Of a DNA stretch of 27,695 nt, positions 16,496 through 23,608 are shown in pieces. Made by a program: the position numbers and the translations under genes. The stretch comes from CAYXRK01 sp964467615 (GTDB taxonomy: Bacteria > Hydrogenedentota > Hydrogenedentia > Hydrogenedentales > GCA-2746185): the NCBI GenBank assembly GCA_964467615.1, contig CAYXRK010000049.1, forward strand, positions 1-27,695, read 5' to 3'. Position 1 is the first letter of the stretch. Every line of letters starts with the position of its first letter. The notes beneath the pieces were generated by a model, which saw only the letters and a list, made by a program, of their open reading frames with translations, had not been told where the DNA came from and did no database searches.

Positions 16496-16524
16496 TTGAC
16501 GGTCGCCCGGGATTGCCTCATAGT
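16496..16524 (+). promoter_or_regulatory. Sigma-70-like promoter of the PQQ dehydrogenase gene
   Basis: TTGACG (16496-16501), a 17-base spacer and CATAGT (16519-16524), giving a leader of about 60 bases before the ATG at 16592. Confidence 0.6.
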
Positions 16525-16591
16525 AGCTTGGTCTGCCGGGAAATGTTCCCGAAACTCCGTGAAAACCGCCTCAAAATCCCTGGATATCGTC

Positions 16592-18445
16592 ATGAAATCG
16601 TACCGATTGGTTCTTCTGTTAACGATCTCGTTGTTCGCAGTTTTTCCGTCTCTCGCGCAGAGCGCAGGCGGCGAACACGAATGGCCGTCCTATGCCGCGG
16701 ACGCGGCATTTACGCGGTATGCGCCGCTCGATCAGATTAACGCGGGCAACATCAAGGACGTCCGCCTCGCGTGGCGGTGGGACGCGCCGGACCCTGAGAT
16801 CGCCAAGGCCAATCCGAACGCGCGCGTCGGCTTCTTCAAAAGCACACCACTGATGGTTAATGGCGTGTTATATGTAAGTACGCCAACCAACACGGTTGCC
16901 GCCATTGACGCCGGTACTGGCAAGACGATCTGGAACCACGACCCCAAGGCCTACGACCGCGGCAACCGCGTGTTCCAACACCGCGGCGTCGCGTACTGGA
17001 AAGACGGCAACGACGAGCGCATTTTCATCGCCACCGGCGGCCGCCAACTCGTCGCCATCAACGCCAAGACCGGCGAACCCGTAAGCGGATTCGGCGACGC
17101 CGGTTTCGTCGATCTCGACGAAGGCCTCGACACGCCGCTCAACAAGAAACAAATCAGCTACAGCGCGCCGCCGATGGTCGTCCACGACACTATCGTCCTC
17201 GGCCATCTCCTGCCGGACGAAGCCAACAACCCGACCGTCATCGCAGGTCATATTCGTGGGTTCGACGCGCGCACCGGAAAACAAAAATGGATTTTCTGGA
17301 CCATCCCTCGCCCTGGCGAATTCGGCTACGAAACCTGGGACCCCGAAACGTGGAAGCTCGCGGGCGCGGCAAACAACTGGACGATGATGTCCGCCGACAC
17401 GGAACTCGGCCATCTCTACATCCCCACCGGCACGCCCGCGAACGATTTCTACGGCGGTCATCGCAAGGGCAACGGCCTGTTCGCTGAATCGATTATCTGC
17501 CTCGACGTGCAAACCGGCAAACGCGTGTGGCATTTTCAGGGCGTGCATCACGGGCTGTGGGACTACGACTTCCCCGCCGCGCCGATCCTCGTGGACATCA
17601 ACGTCGACGGCGGACCCATCAAGGCGCTCGCGCAGGTCAGCAAACAAGGCTTCACGTACGTCCTGCGCCGCGAAACCGGCGAACCCGTGTGGCCCATCGA
17701 AGAACGCCCCGTACCGCAAACCGACGTGCCCGGCGAGCAGACCTCGCCCACGCAGCCCATCCCAACGAAGCCGCCCGCCTTCGAACGCCAAGGCATCACC
17801 GAGGACGACCTCATCGAATTCACGCCCGAACTGCGCCAGGAGGCACTCGAGTACGTCAAGAACTTCCGCATGGGGCCGCTCTTCACGCCGCCCGCGTTGA
17901 CCAACCCCGACGGCAACGGCGGCACGATCCAACTTCCCGGCGCGGCCGGCGGCGCGAACTGGGGCAGCGCGGGCGTCGATCCCGAGACCGGCGTGCTCTA
18001 CATCCAATCGGCGACGCAACCCTCGTTGGCAGGTCTCGTCACGCCGCAAGCAGGACGCTCGCAGTTCAAATATTTTCGCGGTGGTTCGTGGATGTTGCCG
18101 CCGCGGCCAAGCGGATTGCCGCTCACCAAACCGCCCTATGGCCGCATCACCGCCATCGACCTCAACAAAGGCGAGGTCCTCTGGCAAGTCGCCCACGGCG
18201 ACGGCCCGCGCGACCACCCGAAACTCAAAGACCTCAACCTGCCCCCGCTCGGTGCGCCGTCAAACACGATGCTCTCCAACAGCGGCGTAGTCGTCACCAA
18301 GACGCTCGTCATCTACTCGCACGTCGAAGTCCAACCCGATGGCGGCTACTCGCCTGACAAATGGTGGCTCATCGCCTACGACAAAACGACCGGCGACGTG
18401 TTGTGGAAAGAACACACCCCCGTCCCCCCTATGCCGTGCCGATGA
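16592..18445 (+). CDS. Exported PQQ-type quinoprotein dehydrogenase, frameshifted near the C-terminus
   Basis: A beta-propeller dehydrogenase that would oxidise a sugar or alcohol in the periplasm with pyrroloquinoline quinone. The ATG at 16592 starts a signal peptide (LVLLLTISLFAVFPSLAQS, cleavage after SLA). The mature protein opens with the family phrase EWPSYAADAAFTRYAPLDQI and shows repeated blade motifs such as GVLYVSTPTNTVAAIDAGTGK, RQLVAINAKTGEPV, GLWDYDFPAAP and ITAIDLNKGEVLWQV. No haem-c CXXCH motif is visible, so it is of the simple type. The frame ends early at 18445, and the expected C-terminal end follows in another frame (see the next entry). Without that last blade segment the propeller may not close. 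The exact substrate cannot be read, and no pqq biosynthesis genes are nearby. Confidence 0.88.
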   Translation: MKSYRLVLLLTISLFAVFPSLAQSAGGEHEWPSYAADAAFTRYAPLDQINAGNIKDVRLAWRWDAPDPEIAKANPNARVGFFKSTPLMVNGVLYVSTPTNTVAAIDAGTGKTIWNHDPKAYDRGNRVFQHRGVAYWKDGNDERIFIATGGRQLVAINAKTGEPVSGFGDAGFVDLDEGLDTPLNKKQISYSAPPMVVHDTIVLGHLLPDEANNPTVIAGHIRGFDARTGKQKWIFWTIPRPGEFGYETWDPETWKLAGAANNWTMMSADTELGHLYIPTGTPANDFYGGHRKGNGLFAESIICLDVQTGKRVWHFQGVHHGLWDYDFPAAPILVDINVDGGPIKALAQVSKQGFTYVLRRETGEPVWPIEERPVPQTDVPGEQTSPTQPIPTKPPAFERQGITEDDLIEFTPELRQEALEYVKNFRMGPLFTPPALTNPDGNGGTIQLPGAAGGANWGSAGVDPETGVLYIQSATQPSLAGLVTPQAGRSQFKYFRGGSWMLPPRPSGLPLTKPPYGRITAIDLNKGEVLWQVAHGDGPRDHPKLKDLNLPPLGAPSNTMLSNSGVVVTKTLVIYSHVEVQPDGGYSPDKWWLIAYDKTTGDVLWKEHTPVPPMPCR

Positions 18446-18534
18446 CCTACATGCACGAGGGGAAGCAGTACATCGCAGTAGCGGGGGGCGGCTCCGGCCA
18501 ACCACCAGCGCTAATGGCGTATGCGCTGCCGTAG
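18424..18534 (+). pseudogene. Out-of-frame C-terminal end of the PQQ dehydrogenase
   Basis: After the run of six C at 18424-18429 the next frame reads YAVPMTYMHEGKQYIAVAGG and ends ALMAYALP with a stop at 18532-18534. This is the conserved final blade of quinoprotein dehydrogenases. One extra C (seven in all) would restore a continuous 648-residue protein. A sequencing error, a real mutation or slippage are all possible. Confidence 0.85.
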
Positions 18535-18717
18535 AGCGGAGGCACTGGCGGATCTGGACGGAAGCGGTGACGACAAACGGTCAAAGTAACGCTTTTGGGT
18601 AAGAGCCCTAATATAAGGATGCATCAACCACACTCGATGGAAACGAATGGCGGAAGCGACTTGGAAATTGGAGAACAAATCATATGGTCGTCATCTTGAA
18701 CAATTTAGAGATAAACT

Positions 18718-18752
18718 GATGCAGTATACATAAGTAGATCTGCTACTGCATC
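18718..18752. repeat. Perfect inverted repeat at the edge of the AT-rich island
   Basis: GATGCAGTA (18718-18726) and TACTGCATC (18744-18752), 9-base perfect arms with a 17-base loop, beginning at the stop codon of the small membrane protein. It could end the minus-strand transcript, but no strong T-run follows. The rest of 18535-18717 shows no gene. Confidence 0.55.
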
Positions 18753-19312
18753 TAATTATTATAAAGATAGTAAAACACTGAGCACACGGCGAAAATGCTC
18801 ATTCCGATCGGCAGGAACGTTTCAAGGATGACCCGGAAATAGAGCAATCCAAAAACGTACTTCCAATTGCGAAATCTCAGAATCGATATCGCTTCCTCGT
18901 ACTGTTTGCTGACGCTCACCTCCTCGATCAGTTGCTCCGGCGTTCTCTCCTCGATCGGTTGGTTCAATTCCATCGCACTCGACAAAAACAAATGAGCGTC
19001 TATCTTTCGCCGCAATAGAAAATGCTCGCAAAGATCCGAAACCACACGTAATGAAAATCTTACGACCCAAACTAGACATGCAGCGCCCAGAAACACAATA
19101 AAGTTATCGCTGCTTTCACCATCAAACTTCATGCCGAATTGTGCGATCTCGGTCGGCACGAGTCCGGTCGCCGTCGTCAGAACGACGAAACATGAAAACA
19201 ACAGAAGTCTGCCGCCCTCACCACGAGTCGAATCCGTAAGAGGAAATCTTAGATTCAGGTATCGTCCTTCAAATTCCCGTAAAAGCTTGGCGATAAAGTC
19301 GTCTCTTTTCAT
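18752..19312 (-). CDS. Small membrane protein of unknown function, island partner of the NTPase
   Basis: 186 residues from the ATG at 19312, which has AAAGG about 10 bases upstream and lies 13 bases after the NTPase stop. A TTG at 19354 would overlap the NTPase and is less likely. An N-terminal charged helix (MKRDDFIAKLLREFEGRYLN) is followed by membrane helices near residues 34-53 and 72-96, then a soluble acidic middle (about 105-150, with NQPIEERTPEQLIEEVS), and a hydrophobic C-terminal hairpin (WKYVFGLLYFRVILETFL and MSIFAVCSVFYYLY). It is AT-rich like the NTPase and unlike the rest of the window. I recognise no family. Its place right behind a P-loop NTPase suggests the membrane partner or effector of that protein, by inference. 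Confidence 0.75.
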   Translation of the reverse strand: MKRDDFIAKLLREFEGRYLNLRFPLTDSTRGEGGRLLLFSCFVVLTTATGLVPTEIAQFGMKFDGESSDNFIVFLGAACLVWVVRFSLRVVSDLCEHFLLRRKIDAHLFLSSAMELNQPIEERTPEQLIEEVSVSKQYEEAISILRFRNWKYVFGLLYFRVILETFLPIGMSIFAVCSVFYYLYNN

Positions 19313-19325
19313 GTACGAGATACCT

Positions 19326-21602
19326 TTAACTTTCGGAAATATATTTTGCCTCAAGCGATCGAATGCGGTTTTTCACATATAAAAGCTTACCAGCGGTATG
19401 CTCCTTTATCCTTTTCTCGATTCCCTGACCCGTTTGCTTATGCGTATAGAATTTATATATCGCATTGCGAGCCCGCATTATAAAACTATCGGACAGCGGA
19501 ACAGTTGATCTTTCACAGGTGATGAACATGCAGGTATAGTCATCGAGCGTCATATCCGTCGAGAAAGACTTCGGTACGCGGCACAGTGAATTGATCTCGT
19601 TCTCGAATGCGGGAAGTAGTTGGTCAACAAGGAAATTCGTCGCGACGGTCACACGGAAACCTGCGTCCTTGATTTCCTTCTCGCCAAATTCCTGCTGATC
19701 ATGTGCAGGGGCAAATAGCGACTTCCACGGAGTTGTTGCAAATTCAGCGTTTAGCGCGGCCCAAAATAGATACTCGCACGAAGTACACAGGCGTCGACAA
19801 ACGAACATACCTGCCGGAAGTAGTTCTATCAGTGTCTTATCCGACATCTCCGCTTGGTCCTTCGTGATCCTTTCTGGCTTTCTATCGATGTAGATAAGAC
19901 CCCGCGTCTCCCGCGTGTCTACTTCGCGCAGCCGATCCAAAGATTTAAACAGAATTGTTTTTCCGACGCCAATCCGAGCAAAGTGATCGCACATGGTTCC
20001 ATAGTGTACCCTATGCCCGGAAACAAGATATAAGTAGTTTAAAATCTTGTGATCTAGAAACACAACTGTGTTTGTACTACCGCATGTGTGTAAATCATAA
20101 AGCTGGAAGTGCGGCGCCGGAGGATTCTTCCGATCTAGGGACTCGAGAATGATGTGTCGATACACAAGAGTCCGTAATGATGTTGGATTTATATCGTGAA
20201 GTTGCAAATCGAATAGCGTCCCAATGCCTTTTTGGAATTCTCCCCTAATCAATTCCAGTAAGAAGTGTAACAATTGCACTGCACTCAGCCGAAGGGAATT
20301 GTTATTGATATCCTTGAAGTCCTGAAACATCTTCCCAGACGTAGAAGTATTGCCCAGAGCCGCGAGGATGCCAAGTAATCTTTCTCGGAATTCCACCGCG
20401 CTCCTCAATGAATCCGTTGGTTGTTCATCGGCGTCAATAATAATTTTGTCGCCCGCACGATCCACAAGGTAGTCGAGTCTATTCTTGAACAACTTATCAA
20501 CGAAGTCTGGCGTCGTCTGGACTTCTTCCTGCACACCCGGCATATCGTCTGGACTCGGAAACTCTTGATCGGTTTTGTCGTCTTCCTCATCCACTCCATC
20601 GATGTTCCGATGCAGCTCTATGATTCGGTCGTCGGACTCAGCGAAATACCTCTTGACTCGACCGATATTGACAAATTGAACGAGTTGGTCGTCTACCGCT
20701 TCAGAAACAAGGCAGCGAAAATTCATGTGGCGAATCGCGATAAGCGATACCATCGGCGGTGTATTTCCGCGGGCCAGATCAAGTGCTTTTTCGACGATCT
20801 GGGCCTGTACTTCCAATTTGTAGCGGTCGATATTGTCTAGTATTACAATAACTTGGCGGTTCTCTTTTTCCTGGAAAAATCTCAACAACGTTTCAAGTGA
20901 CGCTTTATCCGATTCCTCGTTTGTTGCGAGGGTCGAGTGGATTTCTTCAACTAGAGCTTCATTGCGCACAATCGGTATCCACGCATCCACGTCATCAAGA
21001 TCCAGACCGTATTTTTCGTCCTCTTTGATAAAAATCTTAGTGAGAAGTGGATGCTTTTGTAGCCGAAATACAAGGTAGCAGTCCTGGCGACGATGCTTCT
21101 CCGCTTTTATTATTGGATCGGTGTCGTTTATTCCCTTCATCAGGTCGAGGTAGATGTCGTCATACAGCACGGCGCACGTTGTGCGACCGGTCCTGGCCTC
21201 TCCCATCCCTACTATTTCGCTGAATTTTGCGTGTAGATCAATATATCTGACAAGATGGGAAGGCTTAAACGGATTGTCTAGCATTATCTTTTTAAGTATG
21301 GTTGTTTTGCCTGATCCAGCCATTCCCTCCAAAATGGTCATTTGCATCAAGCGAAGGAGTTTCTCTGGAATGGAGTGATCTTCCTCTCGAGGAATATAGA
21401 GGCGCTCGTAAAACTCCTTGATTAAAGACTGATGAAGATCGTCGAAGTTCAGCTCGTAATACTCCTTTCTTAGGCGATTGGGCGTTTCGTCGGGAGCAAA
21501 CAGCAGACACTTTTCCAGCGCGGTGCTGAAAGGCAGTAGGGCGCGCTCCAGCGCCACATTGTGAATTGGTCGATAGGTGCATTTGTCGATCACTTTAGGC
21601 AT
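19326..21602 (-). CDS. Large P-loop NTPase of unknown family (758 aa), AT-rich island
   Basis: The ATG at 21602 has AGGAAA about 9 bases upstream and a strong promoter behind it. Walker A is GMAGSGKTT (93-101). Walker B is VIVILDNID (251-259), with Asp-Asn rather than Asp-Glu as in many STAND and KAP-like NTPases. A sensor-like strand VSLIAIRHMNF follows (285-295). An acidic linker (about 336-362) separates the ATPase from a helical region, a winged-helix-like segment (about 518-565, with LNYLYLVSGHRVHYG and KSLDRLREV), and a cysteine cluster CRRLCTSC (602-609) that could bind metal. There are no membrane helices and no repeats of the TPR or WD type. The gene is much more AT-rich than its neighbours, suggesting transfer. 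With the small membrane protein it forms a two-gene operon. A role as sensor ATPase in phage defence is plausible but unproven. Confidence 0.85.
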   Translation of the reverse strand: MPKVIDKCTYRPIHNVALERALLPFSTALEKCLLFAPDETPNRLRKEYYELNFDDLHQSLIKEFYERLYIPREEDHSIPEKLLRLMQMTILEGMAGSGKTTILKKIMLDNPFKPSHLVRYIDLHAKFSEIVGMGEARTGRTTCAVLYDDIYLDLMKGINDTDPIIKAEKHRRQDCYLVFRLQKHPLLTKIFIKEDEKYGLDLDDVDAWIPIVRNEALVEEIHSTLATNEESDKASLETLLRFFQEKENRQVIVILDNIDRYKLEVQAQIVEKALDLARGNTPPMVSLIAIRHMNFRCLVSEAVDDQLVQFVNIGRVKRYFAESDDRIIELHRNIDGVDEEDDKTDQEFPSPDDMPGVQEEVQTTPDFVDKLFKNRLDYLVDRAGDKIIIDADEQPTDSLRSAVEFRERLLGILAALGNTSTSGKMFQDFKDINNNSLRLSAVQLLHFLLELIRGEFQKGIGTLFDLQLHDINPTSLRTLVYRHIILESLDRKNPPAPHFQLYDLHTCGSTNTVVFLDHKILNYLYLVSGHRVHYGTMCDHFARIGVGKTILFKSLDRLREVDTRETRGLIYIDRKPERITKDQAEMSDKTLIELLPAGMFVCRRLCTSCEYLFWAALNAEFATTPWKSLFAPAHDQQEFGEKEIKDAGFRVTVATNFLVDQLLPAFENEINSLCRVPKSFSTDMTLDDYTCMFITCERSTVPLSDSFIMRARNAIYKFYTHKQTGQGIEKRIKEHTAGKLLYVKNRIRSLEAKYISES

Positions 21603-21657
21603 ATGACGGTTTCCTGTATTGAAGATATTTTTATTCGTATGATGCTAGATCGCGGAA

Positions 21658-21687
21658 TTTATACGACAAGATGCCAGCGATTGTCAA
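21658..21687 (-). promoter_or_regulatory. Strong sigma-70-like promoter of the NTPase operon
   Basis: On the minus strand a perfect TTGACA (21682-21687) and TATAAA (21658-21663) are 18 bases apart, giving a leader of about 48 bases to the ATG at 21602. It suggests steady expression of the island. Confidence 0.75.
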
Positions 21688-21848
21688 ACGATATGTGCAG
21701 TTTGAACTTTGATCCCATTCGTCGCGCGGGCGCCACACCTCAAAGCATATCAAGGTGACTCGCCGCCGCTCGCAAGTTGTCGAGGCGATATATGCGGATT
21801 TGGGCGTTAGATATCCCCTTCAGGGAATTTGTCGGGGGTGGGACGGAA

Positions 21849-21894
21849 CCCAGGGTAGGTCCGCCTACGTGAACTTCGGCGGCCCAACCCTGGG
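21849..21894. repeat. Inverted repeat CCCAGGGT/ACCCTGGG
   Basis: Perfect 8-base arms at 21849-21856 and 21887-21894 around a 30-base loop that contains GTCCGCCTACG and TTCGGCGGCC. Elements of this style occur as dispersed repeats in planctomycete-like genomes, from memory. Confidence 0.55.
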
Positions 21895-21906
21895 CTATGA
21901 TTAGAT

Positions 21907-21923
21907 CCGGTCTTTCAGACCGG
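21907..21923. repeat. Short perfect hairpin
   Basis: CCGGTCT, loop TTC, AGACCGG: a perfect 7-base stem. It follows the larger inverted repeat and is probably part of the same dispersed element. Confidence 0.55.
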
Positions 21924-22248
21924 GAACCGATGCGCGCGCGATTGTACGTTTGGTCGTCAGACCGCTCGAGTTTTGTATTGAGGGGGTCTAGGGGTCGACC
22001 AATCCCCTGGCCCCTTCCTTGAACCAAGGGAGGGGGATCGGTGTGCAAAGTCGCGGATTAGAAAATAAATGAAGAGGAGGCCCGGCGACAGACCCCTCCC
22101 GCTCGCCCTGCACGGGAATGACGATGGTAGCGTGATTCGACTAACGCGCGGTGTTGTGCATTGAAGTGAACCGAGATTGCTTCGTCGACTCGCTACGCAG
22201 TCTCCTCGCACTGACGGGGAGGCGTGGCGCAATTTGGCGTAGGGCAGG

Positions 22249-22287
22249 CTCCGTTCATCCTTCGACACCCTCAGGACGAACGGTTGG
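22249..22287 (+). repeat. REP-like unit 1 (forward)
   Basis: Core TTCATCCTTCGACACCCTCA followed by GGACGAACGGTTGG. The core's outer parts (TTCATCC and GGACGAA) are imperfect inverted copies. Confidence 0.85.
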
Positions 22288-22346
22288 CGTGAGGTCGGTG
22301 CGGTTGGTGTCGGGTCGCCACACACGAGCGCTTGGCGTGAGGCGGG

Positions 22347-22387
22347 CTCCGTCCATCCTTCGACAGGCTCAGGACGAACGGTTGGTG
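22347..22387 (+). repeat. REP-like unit 2 (forward)
   Basis: CTCCGTCCATCCTTCGACAG then GCTCAGGACGAACGGTTGGTG, nearly identical to units 1 and 4, and preceded by the same GCGTGAGGCGGG-type lead. Confidence 0.85.
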
Positions 22388-22426
22388 TAAGCTCGAACGG
22401 TTGGTGTGAGGTCGGCGCGCCGCGGG

Positions 22427-22515
22427 CGGAAGACGTGGCCGAGCGCGTCAGGACCACTCCCTCCGTTCGTCCTGAGGGTGTCGAAGGATGAATGGAGGGA
22501 GTGGTTCGTCTTCCG
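22427..22515. repeat. REP-like unit 3 inside a long palindrome, just 5' of the GIY-YIG gene
   Basis: Reverse-oriented core (GTTCGTCCTGAGGGTGTCGA, then AGGATGAA) embedded in a 20-base stem from CCACTCCCTCC (from 22455) to GGAGGGAGTGG (ending 22504). Its only two mismatches are G-T. Outer arms CGGAAGACG (22427-22435) and CGTCTTCCG (22507-22515) are perfect. It ends 15 bases before the GTG start of the nuclease. Confidence 0.85.
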
Positions 22516-22530
22516 TGATAGGGTTTTCTT

Positions 22531-22869
22531 GTGAAGCCGTTCTGGGTCTACATACTCCGCTGCGCCGACGGCAGCTACTACACGGGCCACACGGATGATC
22601 TGCCGAAGCGAATGGTGGAGCACGAGTCGGGGGCGATCCGGACTTGCTACACGTACAAGCGACGGCCGCTTCAACTTGTTTTTTCGCAGGAGTTTCCGAC
22701 GCGCGATGCCGCGTTGGCTGCGGAACGGCAAATCAAGGGTTGGAGCAGGAAAAAGAAGGAAGCCTTGATCCGCGGCGATTGGGCGGAGGTGTCGCGGCTT
22801 GCTCGACCGAAGTCCGGGCGCGGTGATTCGTCGGCGTCCGCTAACTCGGGCACTGGCGGAACGGGGTAA
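22531..22869 (+). CDS. Single-domain GIY-YIG nuclease flanked by palindromic repeats
   Basis: 112 residues from a GTG at 22531 (weak AGGG upstream). The compact GIY-YIG fold is clear: WVYILRC (5-11) supplies the 'GIY' strand, YYTGHTDDLPKR (16-27) the 'YIG' strand and the catalytic-type Arg (R27), H31 follows, and ALAAERQIKGWSRKKKEALI (61-80) carries the conserved metal-binding Glu (E64) and the basic helix. These are the features of the small UPF0213/YhbQ-type nucleases. A Gly/Ser-rich tail of about 20 residues ends at a stop right where the next repeat begins. Repeats of one palindromic family lie on both sides, which suggests a link between nuclease and repeats; that link is inference. Confidence 0.9.
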   Translation: MKPFWVYILRCADGSYYTGHTDDLPKRMVEHESGAIRTCYTYKRRPLQLVFSQEFPTRDAALAAERQIKGWSRKKKEALIRGDWAEVSRLARPKSGRGDSSASANSGTGGTG

Positions 22870-22917
22870 GGCGGGCTCCGTTCATCCTTCGACAGGCTCA
22901 GGACGAACGGTTGGTGG
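22868..22917 (+). repeat. REP-like unit 4 (forward), at the 3' end of the GIY-YIG gene
   Basis: AAGGCGGGCTCCGTTCATCC, then TTCGACAGGCTCAGGACGAA and CGGTTGGTG. It abuts the stop codon of the nuclease gene. Confidence 0.85.
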
Positions 22918-23026
22918 GAGGTCGGTTCGGTTGGAGTAAGGTTTCCTCATCACGTACGGTTGGTGGGAGGTCGGTGCGCACGAGCGGATGGTGTGAGGCG
23001 ATAGCTCACCGCAATCGAACAACGTG

Positions 23027-23094
23027 ACCGAGCGCGTCAGGACCACTCCCTCCGTTCGTCCTGAGCGTGCCGAAGGGATGGACGGAAGGAGTGG
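23027..23094. repeat. REP-like unit 5 (reverse)
   Basis: Shares the lead GACCGAGCGCGTCAGGACCA and CTCCCTCCGTTCGTCCTGAG with unit 3, and closes with GGATGGACGGAAGGAGTGG. The stem has one A-C mismatch and two G-T pairs. With unit 3 it brackets the nuclease gene as an imperfect direct repeat. Confidence 0.85.
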
Positions 23095-23418
23095 CCGTCA
23101 TCCGCGACACAGACACCTAGCAATACCATGGAGAACTTGCGAAAGCGGAACCGATTTCCATCTGACCCTCCGCGTGTAGACGCCTCATCTTCGGCCATGG
23201 AAACATGCGTTTCGATCAATAAAACCGGCCTTTTTCAAAAAACTAGGTCAACGCCGTGTGTTCTATATGTATGCCCGGTTCCCTCGTTAGGTCTCAGCGA
23301 CAGGGAGACGAGCCCACGAATGGCACCAATCGGGACTTTTCTGGCGAAATTTCGGCCAAATCAGGCCAATAAGGGCGAATAAACGGCCCATGAAAGCACA
23401 AAAAAGGAGCACTAATTC

Positions 23419-23505
23419 ATGCTAAGTCCAATGATATCAACGATCGATATCCTCAATCCGCCCGGCTCCGGCGTCGATCATCGCCGTAAAAATCATTTCA
23501 CGTAA
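23419..23505 (+). CDS. Possible 28-residue microprotein
   Basis: AAGGAG (23404-23409) lies 9 bases before ATG (23419), and the frame runs 28 codons to TAA. The peptide begins MLSPMISTIDILNPPGSG and ends in a basic stretch DHRRKNHFT. There is no membrane segment. The spacing of the ribosome binding site is ideal, but so short a frame can arise by chance and I recognise no family. Confidence 0.25.
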   Translation: MLSPMISTIDILNPPGSGVDHRRKNHFT

Positions 23506-23608
23506 ATTCAATATCTACGTACCATACGCGAGCATCTGTTGAGACTCCGGGTTTTCTCGGCGCGGGAATGCTCCGTTATCCTAGGGCATCAAAGGAAGTA
23601 CGAACACG

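Larger units (their letters stand above)
21603..22530. other. Non-coding, repeat-rich stretch between the NTPase and the GIY-YIG gene
   Basis: No convincing gene. After the promoter region it holds several short hairpins (21812-21824, 21849-21894, 21907-21923), then from about 22230 repeated units of the palindromic family listed below. Arginine- and proline-rich open frames here are chance by-products of GC-rich repeats. Confidence 0.7.
22870..23608. other. Intergenic stretch between the GIY-YIG gene and clpS
   Basis: Up to about 23105 it is made of REP-like units and their spacers (GGTTGGTGGGAGGTCGGT occurs twice in near-identical form). From 23105 to 23608 the DNA is less GC-rich and has no recognisable gene, apart from a 28-codon open frame with a good ribosome binding site at 23419. 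Confidence 0.6.

Noticed and set aside
16868..18217. 449-codon minus-strand open frame opposite the PQQ dehydrogenase
   Set aside because: Shadow of a well-supported gene; composition is Val/Ala/Arg-rich without any family motif.
18752..21602. Insertion sequence or prophage as carrier of the island
   Set aside because: No transposase, integrase or phage structural gene is in the window, and no flanking direct repeat was found by eye.
22249..23094. Possible CRISPR array
   Set aside because: The repeats are unevenly spaced, in both orientations, with dissimilar spacers lengths and a gene between them; no cas gene is present.
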